Below are positions 42,049-51,046 of a stretch of DNA of 64,000 nucleotides, piece by piece (the first letter of the stretch is position 1; each line of letters starts with the position of its first letter). A program made the position numbers and the translations under genes. Under the pieces are notes generated by a model. That model saw nothing but the letters and a program-made list of their open reading frames with translations. It did not search any database and was not told the DNA's origin. This stretch comes from Telmatospirillum sp. (GTDB taxonomy: Bacteria; Pseudomonadota; Alphaproteobacteria; CACIAM-22H2). The stretch lies in NCBI GenBank assembly GCA_020248985.1, contig JADCGL010000013.1:62001-126000 (forward strand), given 5' to 3'.

Positions 42049-42936
42049 TCAAAGTCCGGCGGCGCTGGCTGTACGGCGCAGATAGTCGTGCCCCTTGCGG
42101 GCATAGGTCAATGGGTGCGCACGCGCCGGGTCCTGTTCGGCCTCAACGACCAGCCAGCCGCGATAGTCGGCCGACGCGAGCGTGGCGAGGATCGGCGGAT
42201 AGTCGACCGCACCGTCGCCGGGAACGGTGAACACGCCGGACAGCACGGCTTCAAGAAAGCTCAGATCGGCGGTTTTGGCGGCGGCAAGTTCGATGCTGCG
42301 CACGTCTTTGCAGTGCACATGCGCGATGCGCGCCGCATGGCGCTTTGCAACGCGCAGCGGATCGCCGCCGGCATAGGTGAGATGGCCCGTATCGAGCAGT
42401 AAACCGACGTCCGGCGTAGTCGCGGCCATGAGCGCGTCGATTTCGGTCTCGGTCTGGATCACGGTTCCCATATGGTGGTGATAGGCAAGGCGCACGCCAC
42501 GCGCGGCCATCCGTGCGCCAAGCTGCGACATGCGTGCACCGAGCGCTTCCATTTCGGCCGCCGCAAGCACGCGCCGCGATCCGAGCTTGGCGGTTCGGTC
42601 GCCATGCACGCAGCCAGTTGTCTCGGCGAACACCATCGCGGTGGCACCGCACGATGCGAGCAGCGACAGATGGTTCGCTATCGCCGCCCATTCGTCGTCG
42701 ACGCTGCGCGCGAGTAGATTTGCGCTGTACCAGCCCGAGACGACGCGCAGCCCGTGGCGCGCCATCGTCTCGCGCAGGGGCGCCGGCTCGCGCGGAAACT
42801 TGTTGCCGAGTTCCATGCCGTCGTAGCCCGCGAGCTTGGCTTCTGCGAGGCAGGTTTCGAGCGGGGTGTCGCCACCCAACTCGGGCATGTCGTCGTTGGT
42901 CCAGGTCAGCGGATTGATTCCGATCGGGCAAGACAT
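42049..42936 (-). CDS. iolE: myo-Inosose-2 dehydratase (IolE) of the sugar isomerase/epimerase TIM-barrel family
   Basis: A 295-residue TIM-barrel enzyme that dehydrates 2-keto-myo-inositol to the diketo intermediate. The N-terminus IGINPLTWTNDDMPELGG is characteristic of IolE. Metal-site segments are AYHHHMGTVIQTETEID, GLLLDTGHLTYAGGDP, IAHVHCKDVR and WLVVEAEQDP. It ends facing the ATPase gene at 41990 and is preceded by iolD 3 nt upstream on the same strand. The alternative is a related xylose-isomerase-fold enzyme, but the adjacent iolD makes IolE very likely. Confidence 0.9.
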   Translation of the reverse strand: MSCPIGINPLTWTNDDMPELGGDTPLETCLAEAKLAGYDGMELGNKFPREPAPLRETMARHGLRVVSGWYSANLLARSVDDEWAAIANHLSLLASCGATAMVFAETTGCVHGDRTAKLGSRRVLAAAEMEALGARMSQLGARMAARGVRLAYHHHMGTVIQTETEIDALMAATTPDVGLLLDTGHLTYAGGDPLRVAKRHAARIAHVHCKDVRSIELAAAKTADLSFLEAVLSGVFTVPGDGAVDYPPILATLASADYRGWLVVEAEQDPARAHPLTYARKGHDYLRRTASAAGL

Positions 42937-42939
42937 GTT

Positions 42940-44766
42940 TCAAGCACCCAGTGTTTGGCGGTTTCGGTTGCGCAGATAGGCGGCACGGCGTTTGCGTGCG
43001 GCTACCCCGCGCGGCATGTCGTCGATCGCGACATCCCACCAGGCGCCGCCTTCTTGCGTGCTGATCCGCCGATCGGTGTCGATCACGATCACGCTGGTGG
43101 TCTTGGCGGCGCGCGCGCGGGCAAGGGCCGTGGGCAGGGCGGCGAGGCTAGCGACTTTTTCGGCCTTCGCCCCCAGTGCTGCCGCATGGGCCGCGAAATC
43201 GACATGCGGGTGCGCGTCGTCGAGGCTGTTGTTGAAGGGGGCACCGCCCGTGGTGCGCTGCAGCCGTTCGATGCAACCGAATGCTCGATTGTCGAGCACG
43301 ACGACGATCAGTTTGGCGTCGAGCGCCACCGACGTCGCGATCTCGGAATTCATCATCAGATACGAGCCATCGCCGACCAGCACCACGACCTCGCGCCGCG
43401 GGGCCGCAAGCTTGGCGCCGAGCCCGCCCGCGATTTCGTAGCCCATGCAGGAATATCCGTATTCGATATGGTAGGAGGTCGCGTCGCTTGCCTGCCAGAG
43501 CTTGTGCAACTCCCCCGGCAATCCGCCGGCCGCGCACACAACGATATGCGGAAATGCGCGGACGAATTTGTTGACCGCACCCAGCACCTGCGCGTCGCTA
43601 GGCAGGCCGGGGCGCGGCCGCACGATCTTTGCGACTTGGCCATGCCAAGCTTTGGCGCTGCGCGCGTTGCTGCTTGTCCAAGCTTCGGGTACGCGCCAGC
43701 GTCCAAGGGCGGCGTCAAGGGCGCTCAAACATTCGCCTGCGTCGCCGATCAGCGGAACGGCACCGTGCTTGTGCGCGTCGAACGCGCCCACATTGATCTG
43801 CACGATTTTCGTGTCGCCGAAAATAGTGCGCGAGGCGGTGGGAAAATCGGCGAGGCGCGTGCCGATCGCGAGCACCAAATCGCAGCGCGCGGCAGCTTGG
43901 TTTGCGGCCGCCGTCCCCGTAACGCCGATCGCACCGAGATTTGTGCCATTTTCGCTTGCGATAGCACCCTTGCCGGCTTGGGTTTCCGCGCAAGGCAGCC
44001 CGCGTGCGGCGAGGAAGGTCGCAAGCTGCTTTTCGGCGAGCGCGTATTTGACGCCGCCGCCGACTAGCACGAGCGGTCGTTTGGCGTTTTTGATCAGGGC
44101 GGCCGCCGCTTGTACGCTGCGCCGATCTGGGATCGGGCGCAAAATACGGTGAAGGCGCGGTTCGAAGAACGCTACTGGGAACTCCGCGCTCTGGGTCTGC
44201 ACGTCCTGCGGCAGGGCGAGTGTCGCCGGTCCGCATTCGGCAGGGTCGAGCAGCATGCGCAAGGCGGCGGGCAAGCTGGTCAGCAGCTGTTCGGGGCGCG
44301 TCAGCCGATCGAAATAGCGCGAGACAGGGCGGAACGTGTCGTTGGCCGAGATCGTCGGGTCGCCGAAATTCTCGATCTGCTGCAGAACCGGATCGGGGCG
44401 CCGATCCGCGAATATGTCGCCGGGCAGCAGCAGCACCGGCAGGCGGTTCACGTGGGCAAGGGCGGCGGCCGTCACCATATTCGTGGCGCCCGGCCCGATC
44501 GAACTCGTGCAGGCCATCATACGGCGGCGTGCATGCGTCTTGGCGTAGGCGATTGCGGCGAGTGCCATCGCTTGTTCGTTGTGGGCGCGAAAGACCGGCA
44601 ATTCGCGGCGATAGGCGTGGAAGGCCGGTCCAACGCCTGCCACATTGCCGTGGCCGAGAATCGCGAAGACGCCACCGAACAGCGGCAACGGCCCGGTCGG
44701 CGTTTCGATTGACTGGGCGGTCAAGAACCGAACCAATGCTTTTGCCAGAGTGAGCCGCAGACGCAT
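42940..44766 (-). CDS. iolD: 3D-(3,5/4)-trihydroxycyclohexane-1,2-dione hydrolase (IolD)
   Basis: A 608-residue thiamine-diphosphate enzyme that opens the inositol-derived ring. The cofactor-activating Glu is in FRAHNEQAMALAAIAYAK, and the TPP-diphosphate motif is GDGSYLMMNSEIATS through VVLDNRAFGCIERLQ. The middle segment MMACTSSIGPGATNMVTAAA is typical. ATG 44766 has AAGGGGGAAATC upstream; the frame starts 11 codons earlier but without support. It is divergent from iolG across a 150-nt control region and is followed by iolE. The length is normal for the family. Confidence 0.92.
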   Translation of the reverse strand: MRLRLTLAKALVRFLTAQSIETPTGPLPLFGGVFAILGHGNVAGVGPAFHAYRRELPVFRAHNEQAMALAAIAYAKTHARRRMMACTSSIGPGATNMVTAAALAHVNRLPVLLLPGDIFADRRPDPVLQQIENFGDPTISANDTFRPVSRYFDRLTRPEQLLTSLPAALRMLLDPAECGPATLALPQDVQTQSAEFPVAFFEPRLHRILRPIPDRRSVQAAAALIKNAKRPLVLVGGGVKYALAEKQLATFLAARGLPCAETQAGKGAIASENGTNLGAIGVTGTAAANQAAARCDLVLAIGTRLADFPTASRTIFGDTKIVQINVGAFDAHKHGAVPLIGDAGECLSALDAALGRWRVPEAWTSSNARSAKAWHGQVAKIVRPRPGLPSDAQVLGAVNKFVRAFPHIVVCAAGGLPGELHKLWQASDATSYHIEYGYSCMGYEIAGGLGAKLAAPRREVVVLVGDGSYLMMNSEIATSVALDAKLIVVVLDNRAFGCIERLQRTTGGAPFNNSLDDAHPHVDFAAHAAALGAKAEKVASLAALPTALARARAAKTTSVIVIDTDRRISTQEGGAWWDVAIDDMPRGVAARKRRAAYLRNRNRQTLGA

Positions 44767-44916
44767 TTGATTTCCCCCTTCGCAGACGCAAAAACGCATC
44801 TTCGAATTATTTTCGCAAGCGATACGCCGACAGTACCGCTTTCTTGATTTATTTTTGTAACATTAGTGTCATAAACTTCCGGCAACAAGAACAAGTGTCG
44901 TCTTGAGGGGAGCCCA
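44767..44916. promoter_or_regulatory. Divergent control region of iolD-iolE and iolG
   Basis: The 150-nt gap between divergent inositol genes is clearly AT-rich compared with the flanks (about 44795-44880). A dyad TAACATTAGTGTCA at 44858-44871 matches its reverse complement at 10 of 14 positions and could be an operator. TTGATT at 44844-44849 may be a -35 box for iolG. No regulator gene is adjacent, so the binding protein is unknown; IolR-type proteins are the usual candidates. Confidence 0.4.
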
Positions 44917-45909
44917 ATGATCCATATCGCGCAATTCGGAGCCGGTCGCATCGGTCGTATTCACGCCGCCAATCTCGCGGCTGGCGATTCGGCGCGTCTG
45001 CGATATGTGGTCGATGTCGATGCGGCCGCCGCCACCGACCTCGCAAAGCGCTACGGTGCTACGGCGGTCGATGCCAAAACGGCACTTGCCGATCCCAAGG
45101 TCGGGGCGGTGCTGATCGCGTCTTCGACGGATACGCATGCCGACTATTGCATCGCTGCCGCGAAGGCCGGCAAGGCGATCTTCTGCGAGAAACCGATCGA
45201 CCTGTCTTTGAAGCGCGTCGATGCGTGCCTGAAGGCCGTTGCGGCGGCCAAGGTGCCGATGTTCGTCGGCTTCAATCGCCGGTTCGATCCGTCCTTTGCG
45301 TCGCTGAAAGCGCGCATCGATGCGGGCGAGATCGGTGCGGTCGAGCAGGTCGTGATTTCGAGCCGCGATCCCGGCCTGCCGCCGCTCGGCTATCTGAAGG
45401 TTTCGGGCGGACAGTTCCGTGACATGACCATCCACGATTTCGACATGGCGCGCTGGCTGCTGGGCGAGGAGCCGGTCGAGGTGATGGCGATGGGCTCGGC
45501 CCTCGTCGATCCGGCGGTGGCCAAGGTCGGCGACACCGACAGCGTAATGGTGCTGCTGCGCACCAAATCCGGGCGTCTTGCGCATATCAACAACAGCCGC
45601 CGTGCCAGCTACGGCTACGACCAGCGCATCGAAGTGCACGGCGCCAAGGGCCGCATGATCGCCGGGAATCTGACGCCGACCAGTGTGGAAAAAGCCGATG
45701 CGACCGCCGTCAGTGCCGACAAGCCGCTTTACTTCTTCCTCGAACGCTATGCCGAGGCCTATCGCAACGAACTTGCAGCGTTCGTGACCGCACTCGCCAA
45801 AAAGAAGAAAATGCCGGTCGATGCGAATGACGGCAGGCGCGCCCTTGCGCTCGCCGAAGCTGCACTCGAATCGTGTCGCCGCGGCCGCGCCGTCAAGGTG
45901 CTGGGATGA
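44917..45909 (+). CDS. iolG: Inositol 2-dehydrogenase (Gfo/Idh/MocA family)
   Basis: A 330-residue NAD-dependent enzyme that oxidises myo-inositol to 2-keto-myo-inositol, the first step before IolE and IolD. The Rossmann motif is AQFGAGRIGRIHAANLA, the catalytic motif is CEKPIDLSL with the Lys present, and FRDMTIHDFDMARWLLG supplies the Asp and His of the family active site. ATG 44917 has TGAGGGGAGCC upstream. Its stop overlaps the next start (ATGA). A scyllo- or chiro-inositol specificity is possible and cannot be excluded. Confidence 0.92.
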   Translation: MIHIAQFGAGRIGRIHAANLAAGDSARLRYVVDVDAAAATDLAKRYGATAVDAKTALADPKVGAVLIASSTDTHADYCIAAAKAGKAIFCEKPIDLSLKRVDACLKAVAAAKVPMFVGFNRRFDPSFASLKARIDAGEIGAVEQVVISSRDPGLPPLGYLKVSGGQFRDMTIHDFDMARWLLGEEPVEVMAMGSALVDPAVAKVGDTDSVMVLLRTKSGRLAHINNSRRASYGYDQRIEVHGAKGRMIAGNLTPTSVEKADATAVSADKPLYFFLERYAEAYRNELAAFVTALAKKKKMPVDANDGRRALALAEAALESCRRGRAVKVLG

Positions 45910-46688
45910 AGAATCGGCGCATCGACGGCCAAATTCTGCTGATCACCGGCGCCACGCAAGGCCTCGGCGAGGCGATCGCGCGCGAGGCCGCAGCCCTGGG
46001 GGCGGCGGGCCTTTGCATCACCGGGCGCAACGAAGCACGCGGCAAGCGCGTGGCCGAATCGCTTACGGCCGCCGGTTGCCCGGCCCAGTTCGCGGCAGCC
46101 GATCTTGCCGACGAAGCGGCGACGCGCGCTGTGTTCGACGCGGCCGTCAAGCGGTTCGGGCGCGTCGATGGGCTCGTGAATTCGGCGGCCTTGACCGATC
46201 GCGGCACCATCGAAAACACGCCCATCGAATTGTGGGACCGGCTGTTCGCCGTCAATGTGCGCGCACCCTTCGTGCTGACGCAGGCTTTCGTGCGCCATGC
46301 CAAAGCGCGCGGCGGCGGCGGGTGTATCGTCAATATCATCACGCGCTCGGCCCATGGCGGCCAGCCGTTCCTGACTGCTTATTCGGCCTCGAAGGGGGCT
46401 CTTGCCACGCTGACAAAGAACGTCGCCAACGCCGTACGGGGTGATCGCATCCGCGTGAATGGCCTCAATATCGGCTGGATGGAAACGCCGGGAGAGCACG
46501 CGATCCAGGCCCGCGACGGCAATTCGGCCGATTGGCTCGCCAAGGCCGAGCCGAACCAGCCGTTCGGGCGCATCCTGAAGCCCGGCGACGTTTCTGCTCT
46601 CGTTCTCCATCTCTTGTCGCCGGCCGGCGAGATGATGACCGGCTCAGTCATCGATTTCGACCAGAACGTGATGGGTGCCTACGACTGA
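45906..46688 (+). CDS. Short-chain dehydrogenase/reductase with Thr at the usual catalytic Ser position
   Basis: A 260-residue SDR. The NAD-binding motif is ITGATQGLGEAIAREA, followed by the NSAALTDRG motif and the active-site block NIITRSAHGGQP to AYSASKGAL. The Tyr and Lys (YSASK) are present, but the position 13 residues before the Tyr, normally Ser, is Thr (NIIT), with a Ser two residues on. It is coupled to iolG by ATGA and leads into the importer at 46727. It probably oxidises or reduces an inositol derivative or imported sugar. The exact substrate is unknown. Confidence 0.87.
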   Translation: MKNRRIDGQILLITGATQGLGEAIAREAAALGAAGLCITGRNEARGKRVAESLTAAGCPAQFAAADLADEAATRAVFDAAVKRFGRVDGLVNSAALTDRGTIENTPIELWDRLFAVNVRAPFVLTQAFVRHAKARGGGGCIVNIITRSAHGGQPFLTAYSASKGALATLTKNVANAVRGDRIRVNGLNIGWMETPGEHAIQARDGNSADWLAKAEPNQPFGRILKPGDVSALVLHLLSPAGEMMTGSVIDFDQNVMGAYD

Positions 46689-46726
46689 TCCGCAAAAAAG
46701 ACTGCAATAAAGGGAGATACCGAACC

Positions 46727-47752
46727 ATGAAAACGCATCGTTTGGCGGCCTTGGCCGTGGCTTTCGGCACGTTTGCCGCAGTCCAGCCGGCCGCTGCCCA
46801 AGGCCAGCTTTCGCTCTACTGCTCGGTGCAGGAAGAATGGTGCCGTCCGATGGCGGCCGCGTTCGAGCGCGAAACCGGCATCAAGGTCAACATGACCCGC
46901 AAATCGTCGGGCGAAACCTATGCCCAGCTCAAGGCGGAACGCCAGAACCCACGCGGCGACGTCTGGTGGGGCGGAACGGGAGACCCGCATCTGCAGGCCG
47001 CCGAGGAAAACCTCACGGCCGAATACAAGTCGCCGATGCTCAAAGATCTTTACGACTGGGCGACGCGCCAGGCCGAGCTTTCGAAATATCGCACGGTCGG
47101 CATCTATTCGGGCGCGCTCGGCTACTCCTACAACACGCGCACGCTGGCCCAGCGCAATCTGCCCGAGCCCAAATGCTGGCGCGATCTCGCCAAGCCGGAA
47201 TATCGCGGCGAAGTGCAGGTCGCCGATCCGAATTCGTCGGGCACGGCCTACACGATGCTCGCATCGCTCGTGCAGATCTTCGGCGAAGAGCAGGCCTTCA
47301 CCTTCATGAAGGCGCTGCATCCGAACGTGAACCAGTACACGCGTTCCGGTGCTGCTCCCGCACGCGCGGCAGCGACCGGCGAAACGCTGATCGGCATCAC
47401 CTTCCTGCACGACGCAGTCACGCAAGCGCTGACGGGGGCACCCGTCAAGCTCGTCGCACCGTGCGAAGGGACAGGCTTCGAGATCGGCTCGATGTCGATC
47501 GTGCGCGGGGCGCGCAACATGGCCAACGCGCGCAAATTCTACGACTGGGCGCTCACGCCAGCGGCTCAGAACCTCGCTGAAGAAGCCAAATCGTTCCAGA
47601 TCCCGTCCAACAAGGCGTCCAAGATCCCCGAGGCTGCCCCGCGCATGCAGGACATCACGCTGATCCAGTACGACTTCCAGCGCTTCGGTTCGGCCGCGGA
47701 ACGCGATCGGCTGCTGCAGCGTTGGACGCGCGAAGTACGTGGCGGTTCTTGA
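46727..47752 (+). CDS. Periplasmic substrate-binding protein of a second Fbp/Afu-like importer
   Basis: A 341-residue exported protein. The signal peptide is residues 1-25 (MKTHRLAALAVAFGTFAAV, cleavage at AAAQG). The mature N-terminus reads QLSLYCSVQEEWCRPMAAAF, with a Cys pair unusual for iron-binding relatives. There is no Tyr-Tyr clamp. The ribosome site AAGGGAGA precedes ATG 46727. It belongs with the permease at 47766 and the ATPase at 49967. Coming directly after iolG and the SDR, it may carry inositol or a related polyol, replacing the usual inositol importer. That is inference. Confidence 0.88.
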   Translation: MKTHRLAALAVAFGTFAAVQPAAAQGQLSLYCSVQEEWCRPMAAAFERETGIKVNMTRKSSGETYAQLKAERQNPRGDVWWGGTGDPHLQAAEENLTAEYKSPMLKDLYDWATRQAELSKYRTVGIYSGALGYSYNTRTLAQRNLPEPKCWRDLAKPEYRGEVQVADPNSSGTAYTMLASLVQIFGEEQAFTFMKALHPNVNQYTRSGAAPARAAATGETLIGITFLHDAVTQALTGAPVKLVAPCEGTGFEIGSMSIVRGARNMANARKFYDWALTPAAQNLAEEAKSFQIPSNKASKIPEAAPRMQDITLIQYDFQRFGSAAERDRLLQRWTREVRGGS

Positions 47753-47765
47753 GGTTTAGGCACTG

Positions 47766-49958
47766 ATGCGTCGTCTTGTTCTGACTTGGGCGTGCGCGGC
47801 GGCGGTCGCTTTTGCGCTCGTCCCCTGGCAGCTGCAGGAGGACGGATTCTTCGCCTTCGAATGGCTTGCCCAATACCCGGGCGACACCGCGTCGCCCGGG
47901 CTTTTCTACGCGCTCGGCGAACGGCCGTGGCTGTGGGGCGTGGTGCCGCCGATCCTTCTCGGCTTTGCGACACTCGCGTTCGAGCGTGCTGACAAGCGCT
48001 TCGGCCGTACGCTGATTGCGGCAGGCGTACTTGGCCTCGGCTACACGCTGGCGCAAGGGTTCGCGATCGGCATTGTCGGACTCAAATGGGAATGGCTTGC
48101 GGCCCTCGTCGGGCCCATCGACACCCAGCAATTCGGGTTCGGCTGGGGGGCGGTCGGCGTTCTTGCGGCCTTTGTCGTTTGGATTTCGCTCGGAATTGCG
48201 GCTTTGGGCATGTTCCGCGGCGACGCGTTTGTGGCGGGCGGCGTCGTCATTTCGAGCGCTTTGATTCTCGCCTTCGTGTTCTTCCCAATTGCTACGATGC
48301 TGGCGGGTGCGATGACCGACGAGGCGGGCGAGATAGCGCTGGCGCTGTTCTTCCGCCGCCTGTTTGCCGACGACGTATGGGGTCTCGCCTGTTTCTACAG
48401 TGCGCGCCCATGCGGCGTGATGTTCAACACAGTGCTGCTGGGCCTCATTACCGGCACGGTTTCCACTTTGATGGGGCTTGGCTTCGCTCTCGTCGTGGTG
48501 CGCACGCAGTTTCCGTATCGGCGCGCGCTGCGGGCACTGACGATACTGCCGATCATCACGCCGCCTTTCGTGATTTCGCTCGCCATCGTCGTCCTATTCG
48601 GACGCACGGGCATCGTCACCTCGTTTCTCGACGCGGCCTTCGGCATTCCGCCCACGCGCTGGATCTACGGCCTGCCGGGGGTCGCGATCTCGCAGCTTCT
48701 CTCGCAGATCCCAGTCGCCTTCCTCGTCATGATCGGCGTGGTCGAGGCGATCAGCCCGTCCCTCGAGGAAGCCTCGCAGACGCTGGGTGCCTCGCGCTGG
48801 CAGACGTTCCGCACCGTCACTTGGCCTTTGCTGCGGCCGGGGCTTGCGGCGGCTTTCCTTTTGGGCTTCGTCGAAAGCCTGTCGGATTTCGGAAACCCGC
48901 TTGTGCTGGGCGGCAATTTCGACGTGCTCTCGACGAAGATCTTTTTCGCGATCGTCGGCGCCCAGCACGATCCGGGCCGTGCCGCCGTACTGGCCCTATT
49001 GCTGCTGTCGCTCACGCTCGGCGCCTTCTGGCTGCAGACGCGCTGGCTCGGTCGCCAGAGCTACGTGACCGTGACCGGGAAGGGTGACGCAGGCCTCTCG
49101 GCCGAACTGCCCAAAACGCTGCGGCGCGTCCTTTATTGGACGACGATACCGTGGGCGGTGTTCACGGCTGTGACCTACGCCATCGTCGTCTTCGGCGGTT
49201 TCGTGCGCGATATCGGCCGCTTCGATCTCGAATTCACGTGGCGCCACTATCTCGATGCGTTCCGCGTCGAAAACACGGAGCGCGGCTGGTTCTTCTCGGG
49301 CTCGGCCTGGGACTCGCTCGCGACGACCCTCGAAGTTTCGGCAATCTCGGCCCCGCTCACGGCCGCCTTAGGGCTGCTCGTGGCGTATCTACTGGCGCGC
49401 CAGCGTTTTGCGGGCAGCCGCACCTTCGAATTCATGACGATGCTGTCTTTTGCAATTCCGGGCACGGTCGTCGGCGTTTCCTACATTCTTGCGTTCAATG
49501 TGCCGCCGCTCGAATTGACGGGCACGGGCCTCATTCTTGTGATCTGCTTTGTGTTCCGCAACATGCCGGTCGGCGTACGCGCGGGCATGGCCGCACTCGC
49601 GCAGATCGACAAGAGCCTCGACGAGGCATCGATGACGCTCGGCGCGCGCACCGGGCAGACGGTCCAGCGTGTCGTGATGCCGCTGCTGCGCCCGGCGATC
49701 GTGGCAACGCTCGTGTTCAGTTTCGTGCACGCAATGACGGCGGTCTCGGCCGTCGTCTTTCTCACGAGTGCGCGCCACAATATGGCGACGGCCTATATCG
49801 TCGGGCGCGTTGAGGCGGGCGAAATCGCACTTGCGATCGCCTATTCGACCGTATTGATCGCAATCATGGCTTTGGCGATTCTGCTTATCCAGTTTGCCGT
49901 TGGCCGACGCGAACTGGGTCGGCGCGGGCAGCAGGCGGCAGCTTTGGGCGGACATTGA
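47766..49958 (+). CDS. Double-domain ABC permease with a long N-terminal membrane extension (AfuB-like)
   Basis: A 730-residue inner-membrane protein. After about 170 extra N-terminal residues with several hydrophobic spans, it has two fused permease domains. The docking loops are EEASQTLGASRWQTFRTVTW and DEASMTLGARTGQTVQRVVM. The extension is absent from the 565-residue relative at 464-2161, while AfuB-type permeases are also long, so a hexose-phosphate- or polyol-type substrate is plausible. It lies 13 nt after the binding-protein gene. The stop overlaps the possible TTG start of the ATPase; a GTG 9 nt later is the better start. Confidence 0.9.
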   Translation: MRRLVLTWACAAAVAFALVPWQLQEDGFFAFEWLAQYPGDTASPGLFYALGERPWLWGVVPPILLGFATLAFERADKRFGRTLIAAGVLGLGYTLAQGFAIGIVGLKWEWLAALVGPIDTQQFGFGWGAVGVLAAFVVWISLGIAALGMFRGDAFVAGGVVISSALILAFVFFPIATMLAGAMTDEAGEIALALFFRRLFADDVWGLACFYSARPCGVMFNTVLLGLITGTVSTLMGLGFALVVVRTQFPYRRALRALTILPIITPPFVISLAIVVLFGRTGIVTSFLDAAFGIPPTRWIYGLPGVAISQLLSQIPVAFLVMIGVVEAISPSLEEASQTLGASRWQTFRTVTWPLLRPGLAAAFLLGFVESLSDFGNPLVLGGNFDVLSTKIFFAIVGAQHDPGRAAVLALLLLSLTLGAFWLQTRWLGRQSYVTVTGKGDAGLSAELPKTLRRVLYWTTIPWAVFTAVTYAIVVFGGFVRDIGRFDLEFTWRHYLDAFRVENTERGWFFSGSAWDSLATTLEVSAISAPLTAALGLLVAYLLARQRFAGSRTFEFMTMLSFAIPGTVVGVSYILAFNVPPLELTGTGLILVICFVFRNMPVGVRAGMAALAQIDKSLDEASMTLGARTGQTVQRVVMPLLRPAIVATLVFSFVHAMTAVSAVVFLTSARHNMATAYIVGRVEAGEIALAIAYSTVLIAIMALAILLIQFAVGRRELGRRGQQAAALGGH

Positions 49959-49966
49959 GAGACAAC

Positions 49967-51046
49967 GTGGCAAAAACGCTGAAAAAAGGACCGGCATCGG
50001 TCGAGTTCCGGAATGTCGTCAAGAAATACGGCACGATCGCGGCCGTCGATGGCGTGTCGTTCACGGTGGAACCCGGCACGTTGGTCACGCTGCTGGGGCC
50101 TTCGGGCTGCGGCAAGACGACGACGCTGCGCCTCGTCGCCGGACTCGAAATCGCGACATCCGGCCAGATCCTGATCGGCGGGGCGGATGTCACGCGCCTG
50201 TCGGCGGCCGACCGCGACGTGTCGATGGTGTTCCAGTCCTACGCGCTGTTCCCGCACATGAACGTGCTCGACAATGTCGCCTACGGGCCGAGCGTTCAGG
50301 GCGTTCCGAAGGCTCAGGCGCACGAGATGGCGCGCGAGAAGCTGCGTCTTGTCGGGCTTGCGGACTACGATCTGCGCCTGCCGTCGGAGCTGTCGGGCGG
50401 CCAGCAGCAGCGCGTGGCCGTGGCGCGCGCACTTACGCTCGAGCCGCAGGTACTGCTCTTCGACGAGCCATTGTCCAATCTCGACGCCAAGCTGCGTCGC
50501 CGCGTGCGCGAGGACATTCGCGACCTGCAGCAGAGTCTGAACCTCACCGTCGTCTACGTGACGCATGACCAGCAGGAGGCGTTGGCTGTATCGGACCGCG
50601 TGATCGTAATGTCGAATGCGCGCATCGCGCAAGCCGGCAGTCCACGCGATCTTTACGAGTCTCCCGCCAGTCTGTTCGTCGCAGACTTCATGGGTGATTC
50701 CAACATCGTCGAAGCCGAGATCGTGTCGGTCGCCGAAGGTTCGGCGCGCACGCGGCTTGCCGACATCGTGCTCGAGTTGCCCGCACGCGGGCTTGCGCCC
50801 GGGCCGGTCAAGATCGCAATTCGGCCCGAGGCGCTGGCCGTATGCTTGGTCAAACCCGAAATGCCGAGCATTGCCGGAACCGTCGCTAAGGCAGCCTATC
50901 TCGGCACGCATATGGAATACACGGTGGCGACAGCAGCAGGCGCTCTGTTCGTCGTCGACAAGAACGTGGCCGAACCAAAGGCCCTGGGCACCGGCCTGTG
51001 GCTGGGGCTCACGCGCGTTGGCGTCGCTTTGGTGCCGAGGTCGTGA
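49967..51046 (+). CDS. ABC transporter ATP-binding protein, FbpC/PotA-like
   Basis: A 359-residue ATPase. Walker A is GPSGCGKTT, the Q-loop is in [11 protein letters not shown], the signature is [15 protein letters not shown], Walker B is [12 protein letters not shown] and the switch His is in VYVTHDQQEALA. A C-terminal TOBE-type domain follows, as in multi-sugar and polyamine ATPases. I chose GTG 49967; TTG 49955 would add four residues. It completes the importer of 46727-49958. It may also energise the sugar importer at 53682-56644, which has no ATPase of its own. Its stop overlaps the next start (TGATG). Confidence 0.9.
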   Translation: MAKTLKKGPASVEFRNVVKKYGTIAAVDGVSFTVEPGTLVTLLGPSGCGKTTTLRLVAGLEIATSGQILIGGADVTRLSAADRDVSMVFQSYALFPHMNVLDNVAYGPSVQGVPKAQAHEMAREKLRLVGLADYDLRLPSELSGGQQQRVAVARALTLEPQVLLFDEPLSNLDAKLRRRVREDIRDLQQSLNLTVVYVTHDQQEALAVSDRVIVMSNARIAQAGSPRDLYESPASLFVADFMGDSNIVEAEIVSVAEGSARTRLADIVLELPARGLAPGPVKIAIRPEALAVCLVKPEMPSIAGTVAKAAYLGTHMEYTVATAAGALFVVDKNVAEPKALGTGLWLGLTRVGVALVPRS

